From positions 558,001 through 622,000 of the forward strand of contig OZ244829.1 in NCBI GenBank assembly GCA_965220415.1: a DNA stretch of 64,000 nt, in the 5' to 3' direction. Below the pieces are notes generated by a model, which made no database searches, was not told the DNA's origin, and was given only the letters and a program-made list of their open reading frames with translations. Origin of the DNA: JAJDTR01 sp965220415. GTDB lineage: Bacteria > Poribacteria > WGA-4E > JAJDTR01. A program made the translations under genes and the position numbers. Positions 8,844 through 16,363 of this stretch are shown one piece after another. Within the stretch, counting starts at the first letter, position 1. Each line of letters begins with the position of its first letter.

Positions 8844-9923
8844 ATGCGACTTAGAAAACTGCGAATCAAACTTGCTATCGGTTTAGGAATCGCGCTGCTC
8901 TATTCAACGTCCCACCTATCCGCAGAGCAGAATATATTGCAGTCTATGGAACAACAGTTTCAGTCGATTGTAAATGCGGTAAAACCTTCTGTGGTAGAGG
9001 TCATTGCGACGCGCGTAGTTAGCCAAGTCAGATTGGATCCAGTTCTCAATCAGGCTCTCAGCGAAGGGCCGGCTGTAGTACACCACCATCAGAATATCGG
9101 CTCAGGCATCCTAATCGATTCGGACGGGCACATTGTGACGACGGGGGCAGTAGTCGCGAACGCGGATAAGATTGAGGTAAAATTCACATGCGGACAGCGT
9201 CAATCCGCGACGCTCTTGGGGGTTGACGGTTACTCCGACATCGCAGTTCTCCGGGCTAAAGACGGCTATCCTACCGAGACGGTCCTCGGCGACTCCGACC
9301 AGCTACGTGCCGGGTCGTGGGTCGTGACCGTCGGTTGCTCTTATGGAGCTTGTCCAACGCTGTCGTTTGGGATTGTAAACGGACTTGAGGTTTTGTCGGA
9401 CAATCCGTACTATGAAGCCATCCAGATCAACGCGCCGGTGAAGCCCGGAAATAGTGGTGGCGCTGTCGCGAATACCTCTGGTCAGATAGTGGGTATCATC
9501 ATTGCTACACTTGCCCACCCACCCATTGCACACAAGAATCGGTCGTTGGAGCAACCTTTTTTGTCTAATAGCATTTTATCCGGACAGGATATAAGTTTCG
9601 CACTACCGATAAAAACCGTCCAAACGATAGCTAGTCACATAATAGAACGTGGCGAGGTGCCAAGAGGTTGGCTGGGAGTGTCGGTAGGTCACCTCGATGC
9701 CAGAGGCTTGCTAGTCAAAAGCGTTGTCAATCAGAGTCCAGCAGAAAACGCGGGAATTCTACAGCGAGATATTATCGTGGATTTCAACGGTACGCCGGTA
9801 GATACATTTACCGATCTGATTAGACTCGTAACCTCGTTAGCTCCGAATACGCCTGTAAAAGTCAAGGTATTGCGCGGCGATGAACACCTTGCCTTGGATG
9901 TTGTGCTGGGTGCGAGGGACTGA
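8844..9923 (+). CDS. HtrA/DegP-like protein with PDZ domain, catalytic His missing
   Basis: 359 residues. A signal peptide (LAIGLGIALLYSTSHLSA) is followed by a trypsin-like S1C domain and one PDZ domain (GWLGVSVGHLDARGLLVKSVVNQSPAENAGIL). The aspartate (GYSDIAVL, Asp132) and nucleophile (KPGNSGGAV, Ser204) of the triad are present. However, the segment that normally reads TNNHVV reads TTGAVV, with Ala102 in place of the catalytic histidine. The fold is therefore intact but the charge relay is broken, which predicts a pseudoprotease, perhaps a binding or sensor protein. ATG 8844 is preferred, with GAGAAGG 9 nt upstream; a TTG at 8838 is too close to it. It is the third gene of the sigma/anti-sigma operon, 23 nt after the anti-sigma gene. 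Confidence 0.88.
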   Translation: MRLRKLRIKLAIGLGIALLYSTSHLSAEQNILQSMEQQFQSIVNAVKPSVVEVIATRVVSQVRLDPVLNQALSEGPAVVHHHQNIGSGILIDSDGHIVTTGAVVANADKIEVKFTCGQRQSATLLGVDGYSDIAVLRAKDGYPTETVLGDSDQLRAGSWVVTVGCSYGACPTLSFGIVNGLEVLSDNPYYEAIQINAPVKPGNSGGAVANTSGQIVGIIIATLAHPPIAHKNRSLEQPFLSNSILSGQDISFALPIKTVQTIASHIIERGEVPRGWLGVSVGHLDARGLLVKSVVNQSPAENAGILQRDIIVDFNGTPVDTFTDLIRLVTSLAPNTPVKVKVLRGDEHLALDVVLGARD

Positions 9924-9962
9924 ATCCACCACTGCTTTTGACAATCTGGAAAGTTCCTACCT

Positions 9963-10352
9963 TTATTCTTCCGTTCTCCCCGATTCTAACATGATGTGCG
10001 CAAACATCATGACATCGTTTCGAAACTCCGGCGTAAAATCCTCCGCATTCTTCACTTCGGCAAAGTTTTCAAACACAGACTCTAGGGTATCACAAAATTC
10101 TTTCGATTCGCCTTTCGCCTGCGCTTCCTCTGTCATTTCCTGAAGGATTCTCACCTTGGCGGCTTCCTCCCTTTCTGCTTGTACTTCCTTTATAGATTTG
10201 TCATAGGTCAATCGAAGAGTTTCAACAATATGGTATGCCATCGATCTGCCATACTTTTGGGCATCTCGCTTTGCGCCATCATAAATCTCAAATGGTAATA
10301 GTATGCTTATCTGCTTCTTTAGCGAATGCTTTGGTTGTCGATATTCTTTCAT
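9963..10352 (-). CDS. Hypothetical protein with ribbon-helix-helix-like N-terminus
   Basis: 129 residues from ATG 10352, which has GAGGATAATC directly upstream; an upstream start at 10406 is less likely. Residues about 9-55 (KKQISILLPFEIYDGAKRDAQKYGRSMAYHIVETLRLTY) have the strand-helix-helix pattern of MetJ/Arc-type DNA-binding proteins. The rest is charged and helical, ending in DFTPEFRNDVMMFAHIML. I do not recognise a named family. It lies downstream of the tyrosine recombinase and on the same strand, so it may be a small regulator belonging to the same accessory module. Confidence 0.6.
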   Translation of the reverse strand: MKEYRQPKHSLKKQISILLPFEIYDGAKRDAQKYGRSMAYHIVETLRLTYDKSIKEVQAEREEAAKVRILQEMTEEAQAKGESKEFCDTLESVFENFAEVKNAEDFTPEFRNDVMMFAHIMLESGRTEE

Positions 10353-10512
10353 GATTATCCTCGGATATTCTAAAGTTGACAATAGATACAATTCCAACTG
10401 TTCCATTTTGGAATTTATCCTTTGGATAATTATACAACATACTAATATGATTATGCAACCTTGATTATATTTTTATTTATAGCAAATAGACAAATCGTTA
10501 TACTTCATGAAT

Positions 10513-11418
10513 CTATTCCCATGAGATGCTATCCATAGTCATATGTAAATCCTGTTCTGTAGGAATTGTATAAATCGAAGTAGTGTTAATGCTGGAATGG
10601 CCGAGGATTTTAGCCACTCTATCAATCGGATTTCCAGCATCAATAAGATTCTTTGCACAGGTATGACGAAAGACGTGAGGAGACACATTTGGTATTTTTG
10701 CTAAATAGCTATATTTCTTTATCAGATATCGAACCCCTCTGTCCGTTAGCGGCATCCGTTTCTGACCATAAAATAGAGACGCTGTGTTGCTGCTCCCAGC
10801 CGTATTGACTACCATGCCTTTCTGGCTTCCAATCGTCTTGATGTAGTCTTTCAAAACGCTTGATACAGTTGGGTTTAACGGTATATTCCGGTGTTTGGTA
10901 CCCTTCCCTTCGCGTACCGTAAGCATATTACTATTATTTGAAATAGCAATATCGGAAACCCTGAGATTACAAAGTTCGCTTACCCGTATCCCGGTGTGGA
11001 GCAACATAGTGATAATCGCTAAATCCCTTATTTTACCGGCTCTGCGAACTGCCCTCAATAATGCGAGTTGTTCTTTGCGCTCTAGGGCGCGTGGCCCAAG
11101 AGGCTCCTCGACGACGTTTCGCACGCCTTCTGCCGGGTTATTCGGAATTAAGTCGCGGTCCTGTGCCCATTGGCAGAAACTTGAGATGCTAATCAGCGTA
11201 CGGTTTATCGTAGCAGGTTTCTTATGCTCGCGCAGCATCGCATTTCGGTAGTCAATCACATCCATTGGTGTAATGTTTTCTGGGGTGGGAAGTTCGCTAG
11301 TGGCGCGTTGGAACCAGTTTGAAAACAATCGTAAATCTGCGATATAGGCTCTGATCGTGTGTTCGGACTTGTCGTGATCGTGGAGATAATCCTGGTAATC
11401 CTGTAAAAGTTCGTTCAT
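10513..11418 (-). CDS. Tyrosine recombinase, XerC/XerD-like
   Basis: 301 residues. The SAM-like N-terminal core-binding domain (YLHDHDKSEHTIRAYIADLRLF) spans about 1-90. The catalytic domain carries Arg145 (HTGIRVSELCNLR), Lys172 (EGKGTKHRNIPL), His248 and Arg251 (HVFRHTCAKNL), His274 (LGHSSINTTSIY) and nucleophile Tyr283. All catalytic residues are present, so it should be active. The size matches Xer proteins and lacks the extra helix of integron integrases. It could be a chromosome-dimer Xer or a recombinase of a small mobile unit. The upstream region carries repeated TTATCGGAC motifs that might be its binding sites. Confidence 0.88.
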   Translation of the reverse strand: MNELLQDYQDYLHDHDKSEHTIRAYIADLRLFSNWFQRATSELPTPENITPMDVIDYRNAMLREHKKPATINRTLISISSFCQWAQDRDLIPNNPAEGVRNVVEEPLGPRALERKEQLALLRAVRRAGKIRDLAIITMLLHTGIRVSELCNLRVSDIAISNNSNMLTVREGKGTKHRNIPLNPTVSSVLKDYIKTIGSQKGMVVNTAGSSNTASLFYGQKRMPLTDRGVRYLIKKYSYLAKIPNVSPHVFRHTCAKNLIDAGNPIDRVAKILGHSSINTTSIYTIPTEQDLHMTMDSISWE

Positions 11419-11429
11419 TTTGGTTCATT

Positions 11430-11560
11430 CTTATCGGACATATTTTTTGTGAATACAGGCTATGTAAGGGTTTGAACGTTCTTAATTGGACCGTTGTTAC
11501 ACTTATCGGACATAAAAAAGCCCTAGAACGTCCGATAACGATAGTTATCGGACGTTTTTT
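11430..11560. repeat. TTATCGGAC repeat cluster with 13-bp hairpin and T-run
   Basis: Between the recombinase and the STAS gene, CTTATCGGACATA occurs at about 11430 and 11502. The same core then appears as a perfect inverted repeat: AACGTCCGATAAC (11527-11539), loop GATA, GTTATCGGACGTT (11544-11556) followed by a T-run to 11560. The hairpin can work as an intrinsic terminator for plus-strand transcription. The repeated core in both orientations beside a tyrosine recombinase also suggests recombinase core sites or an autoregulatory operator. Confidence 0.65.
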
Positions 11561-11646
11561 GATAGTGGGCAGTGCCCCGAACTACACCCATGAGTAACAC
11601 GTACCGAAAAGTTCCATTTCGTGTTCAATCCCTCTCATCACAGGGT

Positions 11647-11994
11647 TTACAACGCGAGTGATGTCACTGCCTCGTTCTCGCTGTCGAAATGCTCAAAAGT
11701 CCCAACTAGCCGACTCCTCACCATCAGACTGTCGATATTTAAGCTAATGTGAATTACGCCAACTCGCCCTCCCCATTTTAGTAGTGATTTGTAGGCATCC
11801 ATCAACATCCCCAGTGCGGAGCTATCCATCATTGACACATGGGATAAATCAAATAACAGCCGCGGATTGCCTCCCCTTTCGGGCTGCATCTCCCTAAAAA
11901 TCGTATCGCGAAGTTCAGTAACGGCGGACCCTATCAGCTTGCCGTTAGGCTTCAAAATGGTGACGCCATTCCTTTTAGCAACTTTAATCGACAT
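11647..11994 (-). CDS. STAS-domain anti-sigma-factor antagonist-like protein (2)
   Basis: 115 residues from ATG 11994 (AAAGGTGA 7-8 nt upstream); an earlier ATG at 12012 is possible but is itself part of that ribosome-binding stretch. It is a single STAS domain of the SpoIIAA type. MMDSSALGMLMDAYKSL carries Ser58 at the phosphorylation position, and LLFDLSHV precedes it. Such proteins are switched by serine phosphorylation in partner-switching cascades. It is a paralogue of the STAS protein encoded 1.1 kb upstream; both end FEHFDSENEA. No kinase or phosphatase partner is visible in the window. It is the last gene of a minus-strand cluster with lipoproteins. Confidence 0.85.
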   Translation of the reverse strand: MSIKVAKRNGVTILKPNGKLIGSAVTELRDTIFREMQPERGGNPRLLFDLSHVSMMDSSALGMLMDAYKSLLKWGGRVGVIHISLNIDSLMVRSRLVGTFEHFDSENEAVTSLAL

Positions 11995-12067
11995 AGTTGT
12001 TTCACCTTTCATGGTTCTGTCATCCTAAACAAGCCGAGAGCGTCACTCTCAGCAACGTTTCATAATA

Positions 12068-12113
12068 TAGGGGAATGCCGATTTCAGACAGCTATCTGCT
12101 TGGCATTCCCCTA
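12068..12113. terminator. Long hairpin between lipoprotein and STAS genes
   Basis: A 12-bp inverted repeat TAGGGGAATGCC / GGCATTCCCCTA encloses 22 nt. It lacks a T-run on either strand, so it is a weak terminator candidate; it may instead be an RNA-processing or stability element that sets different levels for the last STAS gene. Confidence 0.4.
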
Positions 12114-12200
12114 AGTGAGTGGTACAGGTTACGATGCTCGGGGCAATGAGATCGCGTGCTTAACCACTCACGCTGACATGTCCTAATCGGAGTCGTCGCT

Positions 12201-12692
12201 TCAGAGTTTACGCCAATAATCCGTTTCAAAATAGAGACCAAAGTCCAGAGCTGTTGTAAGAATACTCCCGTCCCAGGTGTAGATTATCGGCACAGTGACA
12301 ACGCCGTGGCGCACCTCTATGATTCCTTCGTCCGGGAAAATCTCAAATGTGCCTTCGGCAATTGCTTGTCTGCCCTGTACTTCGACCTCCTGTTTGAGCC
12401 TACGATTCAAGGTAATTGTCATAATCCCGGTGACTTCAGGCGGTTTAAGCTCAAGAGGATCGCCGCCATCGGCGTACTTAACGATTGACCGAATCAGTTC
12501 ATACTCGCCAACCAGTTCTTCGTACAGACGATCTGTATCATCCTTATCGCCGCCGGTCATCTCTCCGGACAGGCTGGAGGTATCGTCCTCCTCCAATACC
12601 TCGTCCCCACCGCAGCCGGTCATGAAACCGGTCAACATTACGATGTTGGCAATCAGGAAGACGAGAAAGCCGTGTATGATTGTGCTTTTCAT
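12201..12692 (-). CDS. Hypothetical lipoprotein
   Basis: 163 residues from ATG 12692 (TGGAG 6 nt upstream). The signal peptide IIHGFLVFLIANIVMLTGFMTGC ends in a lipobox with Cys acylation, followed by an acidic Glu/Asp linker. The mature part predicts a small beta-rich domain (ITLNRRLKQEVEVQGRQAIAEGTFEIFPDEGIIEVRHG), reminiscent of lipocalin-like or copper-resistance-type barrels, but I do not recognise the family. It lies 11 nt after the preceding lipoprotein gene and belongs to the STAS/solute-binding cluster. Confidence 0.75.
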   Translation of the reverse strand: MKSTIIHGFLVFLIANIVMLTGFMTGCGGDEVLEEDDTSSLSGEMTGGDKDDTDRLYEELVGEYELIRSIVKYADGGDPLELKPPEVTGIMTITLNRRLKQEVEVQGRQAIAEGTFEIFPDEGIIEVRHGVVTVPIIYTWDGSILTTALDFGLYFETDYWRKL

Positions 12693-12703
12693 ACGAAACT
12701 CCA

Positions 12704-13141
12704 TCACTCCGGCACGGCAAAGACCTCCACCTTCGTGATAACGCCTAGTGCATAGGTCTTGGGAATCACCCGCACCGCGTCTCCGGCGGCTCGCAACTTG
12801 ATCGGAACCGTGCCCTCTATGTATCTCTTAATTTCCTTGATAAGTTTCCAGTCACCTTCTCCGTCGCGGACATAGATGTCCGTTCCGCGGATAGGGTCTA
12901 GCGAGTGAATGACCACCTGCCGAATCATCCGGCGTTCCGGAAGTTTCACGCTGTAGGCACTGGGCAGCGATTCCGAATGCGGATCGTAATAGAATTCCGC
13001 ACCAACCGCTCCAAGTTGGAGCTGGGGTTCCATAATCAGCGCACAGCCGGCAAGGCACATCACCCCGCCACAGAGCAGCGTTAACCTGCCGACTAACGCC
13101 TTCACCCTGGATTTAGTTTCTAAGCGCCAAAATCGCTTCAT
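12704..13141 (-). CDS. Hypothetical lipoprotein overlapping STAS gene
   Basis: 145 residues from ATG 13141; an ATG at 13162 is the alternative, and neither has a good ribosome-binding site. A basic N-terminus and hydrophobic stretch LTLLCGGVMCLAGC give a lipobox. The mature domain (RMIRQVVIHSLDPIRGTDIYVRDGEGDWKLIKEIKRYIEG...VRVIPKTYALGVITKVEVFAVPE) looks like a beta-sandwich of the discoidin or carbohydrate-binding kind, judged by pattern only. Its start overlaps the end of the upstream STAS gene by 29 nt, indicating tight translational coupling of an outer-envelope protein with a cytoplasmic switch protein. Confidence 0.72.
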   Translation of the reverse strand: MKRFWRLETKSRVKALVGRLTLLCGGVMCLAGCALIMEPQLQLGAVGAEFYYDPHSESLPSAYSVKLPERRMIRQVVIHSLDPIRGTDIYVRDGEGDWKLIKEIKRYIEGTVPIKLRAAGDAVRVIPKTYALGVITKVEVFAVPE

Positions 13142-13460
13142 TTTCGCTATCGAAGTGTTCAAAATGGCTAATCAGATGGGACATAACAAGTAAGTTGTTG
13201 ATGTGAGCGCCAACGTTAATAATCCCTAACCGTCCACCTTTCCGTGTTACTGATATGTAAACTTCCATCAACGCCCCAAGTCCGGTGCTATCCATCATTT
13301 TCACATCGTGAAAATCGAATAGTAGTTTAAGAGGTCTATGACTATTTTTGGGCAGCGCCTGAAAAATGGATTCCCGAAATGCTTTGGAATCGTGTCCTGC
13401 TATCCTGCCGCTAGGCTTGAACGTGTAAACGCCCACCTTGTAATTCACATCATTTCTCAT
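13113..13460 (-). CDS. STAS-domain anti-sigma-factor antagonist-like protein (1)
   Basis: 115 residues, SpoIIAA/STAS fold. VKMMDSTGLGALMEVYISV places Ser58 at the phosphorylation site; LLFDFHDV precedes it. AAAGGATAATTC before ATG 13460 gives a good start. It is 31 nt after the solute-binding lipoprotein gene and overlaps the next lipoprotein. It is a close paralogue of the STAS protein at 11647-11994. Its position between secreted proteins suggests it relays or responds to an extracellular nutrient signal; this is inference. Confidence 0.86.
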   Translation of the reverse strand: MRNDVNYKVGVYTFKPSGRIAGHDSKAFRESIFQALPKNSHRPLKLLFDFHDVKMMDSTGLGALMEVYISVTRKGGRLGIINVGAHINNLLVMSHLISHFEHFDSENEAILALRN

Positions 13461-13491
13461 GAATTATCCTTTCCCGCTATCTGGCGGACTA

Positions 13492-14736
13492 TCACGGCAT
13501 ATCGGCATCGCCGAACATCTCAAAACTGCCGTCGCGGACAACCAGCACAATCGGATCATAAACGGCGTCGCCGTTTGCGTCGAAAGAGAACTTGCCCAGA
13601 ACCGTGTCAAGATTCTCCACCGTTGCCAACGTGTCACGGATATCCTGCGCACTGGTAGACAGCACCGGACTCGGCGCCTCCATACCCGCATCGTATTGCG
13701 CCTTCGAGATGGCAGCATACAGGATATAGAGTGCCGCGTGAGATTGCGCAGCCCACGAATCGGGTTCAATGCCGTATGTGTTGCGATAATTCTCAACGAA
13801 CCTCTGATTGAGCGGCGCGTCGGACGTACTAATCCAAGTCGTAAAGGTGATTGTTCCCTCGGCGGCATCGCCCGCACTCTCCACTTCATACGCCCCCAGC
13901 TCCGACACGATGTAGGGAACGGACGGAGGTAGCCCCAATTCACGACCCTGGATCATGACTCCAACCAGCTCGGCGGACAATCCAGAAATAAAGAGCGCTT
14001 CCGGGTTCGACGCAATGATTGCATTCAGTTGCTCAATGAAATCGGTATCACCGGTTTGGAAGGTCTGCGTGGTCAGTTTCACAACGCCCAGTCCATCAAG
14101 GGCTTTGTCCAATTCCTCATGGCTGCTCGTAGACCAGACATCGGCAGCGTCATATATCATCGCCACCTTCTCATAGCCGAGTGCCTCATGGGTCACTTGG
14201 ACACCGCGCGGATTCTGTATGTCTGTGGCAAGTGCGGTACGAAAGATATAATCTCCAATACCAGTCAGTCCGCTCGCGGAGGTTAGCGAGCTAATCGCCA
14301 CGACTCCATTTTCCTGTGCTATCGGCAGGGAGTGTATCGCATTTGTAGAGATTGCGATGCCGACGATAGCGGGCACTCCCATCTCGACCAGCCGGTTAAA
14401 AGCGTCCACTTGCCCTTCGGCGGTGCTCATATCGTCAATGGTGATGAAGTTGATGCGCGCTCCGCTGTACTGCAAACTGTTAATCTCGTCACGAGCAAGA
14501 AGATACCCGCGTTCCATTGACAATCCATACGGCCCGGCTGCGGAGCCTGACAACGGCAATACAAGCCCAACGTTAACTATTTCCCGTTCTTTAACGACAA
14601 CAACCGGGTCGGGGCTGGGGTCCGACATGTCGCCGTCCATGAAGATATTAAATACCTGCTCACAGCCGAAGAGTCCTCCAATGAGTGCGGTAATCAAACA
14701 GACAAATGCTACTTTTGCGATGCGGTCGGTGATCAT
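13492..14736 (-). CDS. Branched-chain-amino-acid-type ABC substrate-binding lipoprotein
   Basis: 414 residues. The signal peptide FVCLITALIGGLFGC carries a lipobox and is followed by a Pro/Asp linker, then a periplasmic binding fold of the Leu/Ile/Val (LivJ, Peripla_BP_6) type. Diagnostic parts are VNVGLVLPLSGSAAGPYGLSMERGYLLARDEIN, VPAIVGIAISTNAIHSLPIAQENGVVAIS and YDPIVLVVRDGSFEMF. No permease or ATPase genes accompany it. It instead heads a cluster with two STAS proteins and two lipoproteins, so a sensory rather than transport role is possible. GGAAAGGAAAC lies upstream of the start at 14736. Confidence 0.87.
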   Translation of the reverse strand: MITDRIAKVAFVCLITALIGGLFGCEQVFNIFMDGDMSDPSPDPVVVVKEREIVNVGLVLPLSGSAAGPYGLSMERGYLLARDEINSLQYSGARINFITIDDMSTAEGQVDAFNRLVEMGVPAIVGIAISTNAIHSLPIAQENGVVAISSLTSASGLTGIGDYIFRTALATDIQNPRGVQVTHEALGYEKVAMIYDAADVWSTSSHEELDKALDGLGVVKLTTQTFQTGDTDFIEQLNAIIASNPEALFISGLSAELVGVMIQGRELGLPPSVPYIVSELGAYEVESAGDAAEGTITFTTWISTSDAPLNQRFVENYRNTYGIEPDSWAAQSHAALYILYAAISKAQYDAGMEAPSPVLSTSAQDIRDTLATVENLDTVLGKFSFDANGDAVYDPIVLVVRDGSFEMFGDADMP

Positions 14737-15317
14737 GACAAGTTTCCTTTCCTGACACTGAATGCAATACGCCCAGACAACGAGGCGGCGCAGTGAGATT
14801 TGCTGAAATGTAATTTAGGGAATCGCTTTATCGCTTGTTCGCCGTGCTAAGGCGCGACAAGGGCGGCAGCCGGGATTGGCCGCCGTAGCACCCCCTGCCG
14901 AAAGCGATGGGTGGGATTATACCAAATTTTGAGGAAAGGTCAATCGTTTTGTGGGCGACTAGCACCTTCTAGCTTTCAAGCAAAAATAGAGCAATAACGT
15001 AAAAAAAGTGGCAGATTGAAAGTCTTGAAGATTCTAATCTCTAGCCTTTCATTTAGGAGGGGATAAATGTTTAGTGGTTTATTTTCTAAAAACATAAGCC
15101 AAGTGTTAGGTGTCGGTAGTTCGCATTGTCTGAACTGTGATTTATGTGATGAAGTGATTGCCATGATTATCAATCCTTAGTTACCCGTAATGAATGGATT
15201 CAACCATTACCTTGAAGCCACTTTGACTCCGGGAAGAAACCGAGTTTTGAAGAAAAAACTCGGTTTCTTTGTTATAAGTAGCAACTTGCGTTAGCGAATG
15301 AACCACTAAGTTGTCAT
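14737..15317. repeat. Intergenic region with GC-rich leader and family A/B repeats
   Basis: Three things are visible. First, a GC-rich stretch at about 14835-14920 (GGCGGCAGCC...GGCCGCC) upstream of the minus-strand lipoprotein cluster, possibly a structured leader of unknown type. Second, a reversed family B repeat at 15120-15172 (CATTGTCTGAACTGTGATT). Third, a family A hairpin at 15234-15269 with a perfect 15-bp stem (AAGAAACCGAGTTTT) and a 6-nt loop. The promoter for the minus-strand cluster should lie near 14760-14940 but is not obvious. Confidence 0.55.
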
Positions 15318-15917
15318 TTATCGCAGAAGCGACCGGGCTGCAATCAAGATGAGGACACAAATAATCGCGGTAAGGGTTCGTTTTTCGCTCTTTAGCGCAC
15401 GGCGCAGCGAAAAATCGTGACCGGAAGGCTCCCCATTCGGACGAAGATGTGGAATGAGGCGAGGCACAGCCGCACAATAGGCTCGGTAACGATCGCCGCA
15501 TACGTCCATTAGGTAGGTTTCTTCGGAACGTATAATCGGTGTGTATTGAATGAGGAAACCGACAATAAGAACGGCAATCATCCAGTAGACATTGGCGACA
15601 ACACAGATACCGAGACTAAGAATGAGATTGCCGAGGTACAGTGGATTGCGGACATGTGCATACGGACCCGTCGTCACAAGGTCTCGAGCAGCGCCCAATG
15701 TCCGAGTCCTCGTTGAGCCGCCGGCATATCCTACCGCCCAAATGCGCAGCGACTCGCCAAGAACAGTTAACAGGCTGCCGAGGACAATTGGTACGGGTGC
15801 TGGTTGGGAAAAGATAACTAGAACAAGAATAAGGGGAATTGGGGTCAGGCTGCGTAGTCGGAAGAAAACGCGACCAACTCTTGAGGAGATTGGGTGGGAT
15901 GTCATTAAACGATGCAT
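15318..15917 (-). CDS. ICMT/PEMT-type membrane methyltransferase
   Basis: 199 residues with about five membrane segments. The isoprenylcysteine-carboxyl / phospholipid methyltransferase signature is clear: LVTTGPYAHVRNPLYLGNLILSLGICVV, then the SAM-binding RSEETYLMDVCGDRYRAYCAAVPRLIP. The reaction would be SAM-dependent methylation of a membrane-bound or lipid substrate, not identifiable here. The N-terminus is uncertain: ATG 15917 and ATG 15905 both lack a clear ribosome-binding site. It stands alone between repeat-rich gaps. Confidence 0.82.
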   Translation of the reverse strand: MHRLMTSHPISSRVGRVFFRLRSLTPIPLILVLVIFSQPAPVPIVLGSLLTVLGESLRIWAVGYAGGSTRTRTLGAARDLVTTGPYAHVRNPLYLGNLILSLGICVVANVYWMIAVLIVGFLIQYTPIIRSEETYLMDVCGDRYRAYCAAVPRLIPHLRPNGEPSGHDFSLRRALKSEKRTLTAIICVLILIAARSLLR

Positions 15918-16363
15918 TGCGAAACAAACAATACGGCTCGCGCATCAGCCAGAGCGAAACGAGGTAATCGTGATAGTGGTCTATTTATATGGGATCCGGC
16001 TTACAACGCCTAGGGGCTCTTTCGGATAGTGGTACCATTTCTCTAAAATGATTGCGAATCGTTGGTGGGAATTAAAATCGCGGTAATTATTTAGTTCAGT
16101 CCAGAACTTACGCGCCAACAGGAAATCGCGACCTGGAGATCGCTCCTACATTACGCTCAGGATCTCTATCGCACTCCTTGGCCAGTCGTTTGATTGTTCA
16201 TTATTCACTCACTTGATCGCTCCTACAGATGAAGTTGGGTTTCACTCAAATTTTCTACGTTTTCGGGGGAACCGGAACATCGGAAATCTTCTTTTTGCAC
16301 GCGATTTCTCTCGGATTTCCGTTCAACCCAACCTACGAGCTTATCGATCTGAAATCGCGCGTT
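15918..16363. repeat. Intergenic repeats (family C and TACCATTTCTCT motif)
   Basis: Non-coding. TACCATTTCTCTAAAATGAT at 16031 is a short repeat also seen near 19470, 30160 and 41660. At about 16100-16235 a family C repeat contains AACTTACGCG, GCGACCTGGAGATCGC and GGATCTCTATCGCACTC, shared with copies at 18.8, 26.75, 30.4, 31.7, 33.5 and 55.4 kb. Confidence 0.5.

Noticed and set aside
11520..11560. A dif-like chromosome resolution site for the XerC/D-like recombinase
   Set aside because: The arms do not match the dif consensus I know, and a hairpin with T-run is equally well a terminator; kept only as a repeat/operator observation.
15067..15180. A 37-codon ORF with AGGAGGGG upstream and a CxxC-like LNCDLCDE
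   Set aside because: Most of it is the reversed family B repeat (CATTGTCTGAACTGTGATT), present elsewhere without an ORF.
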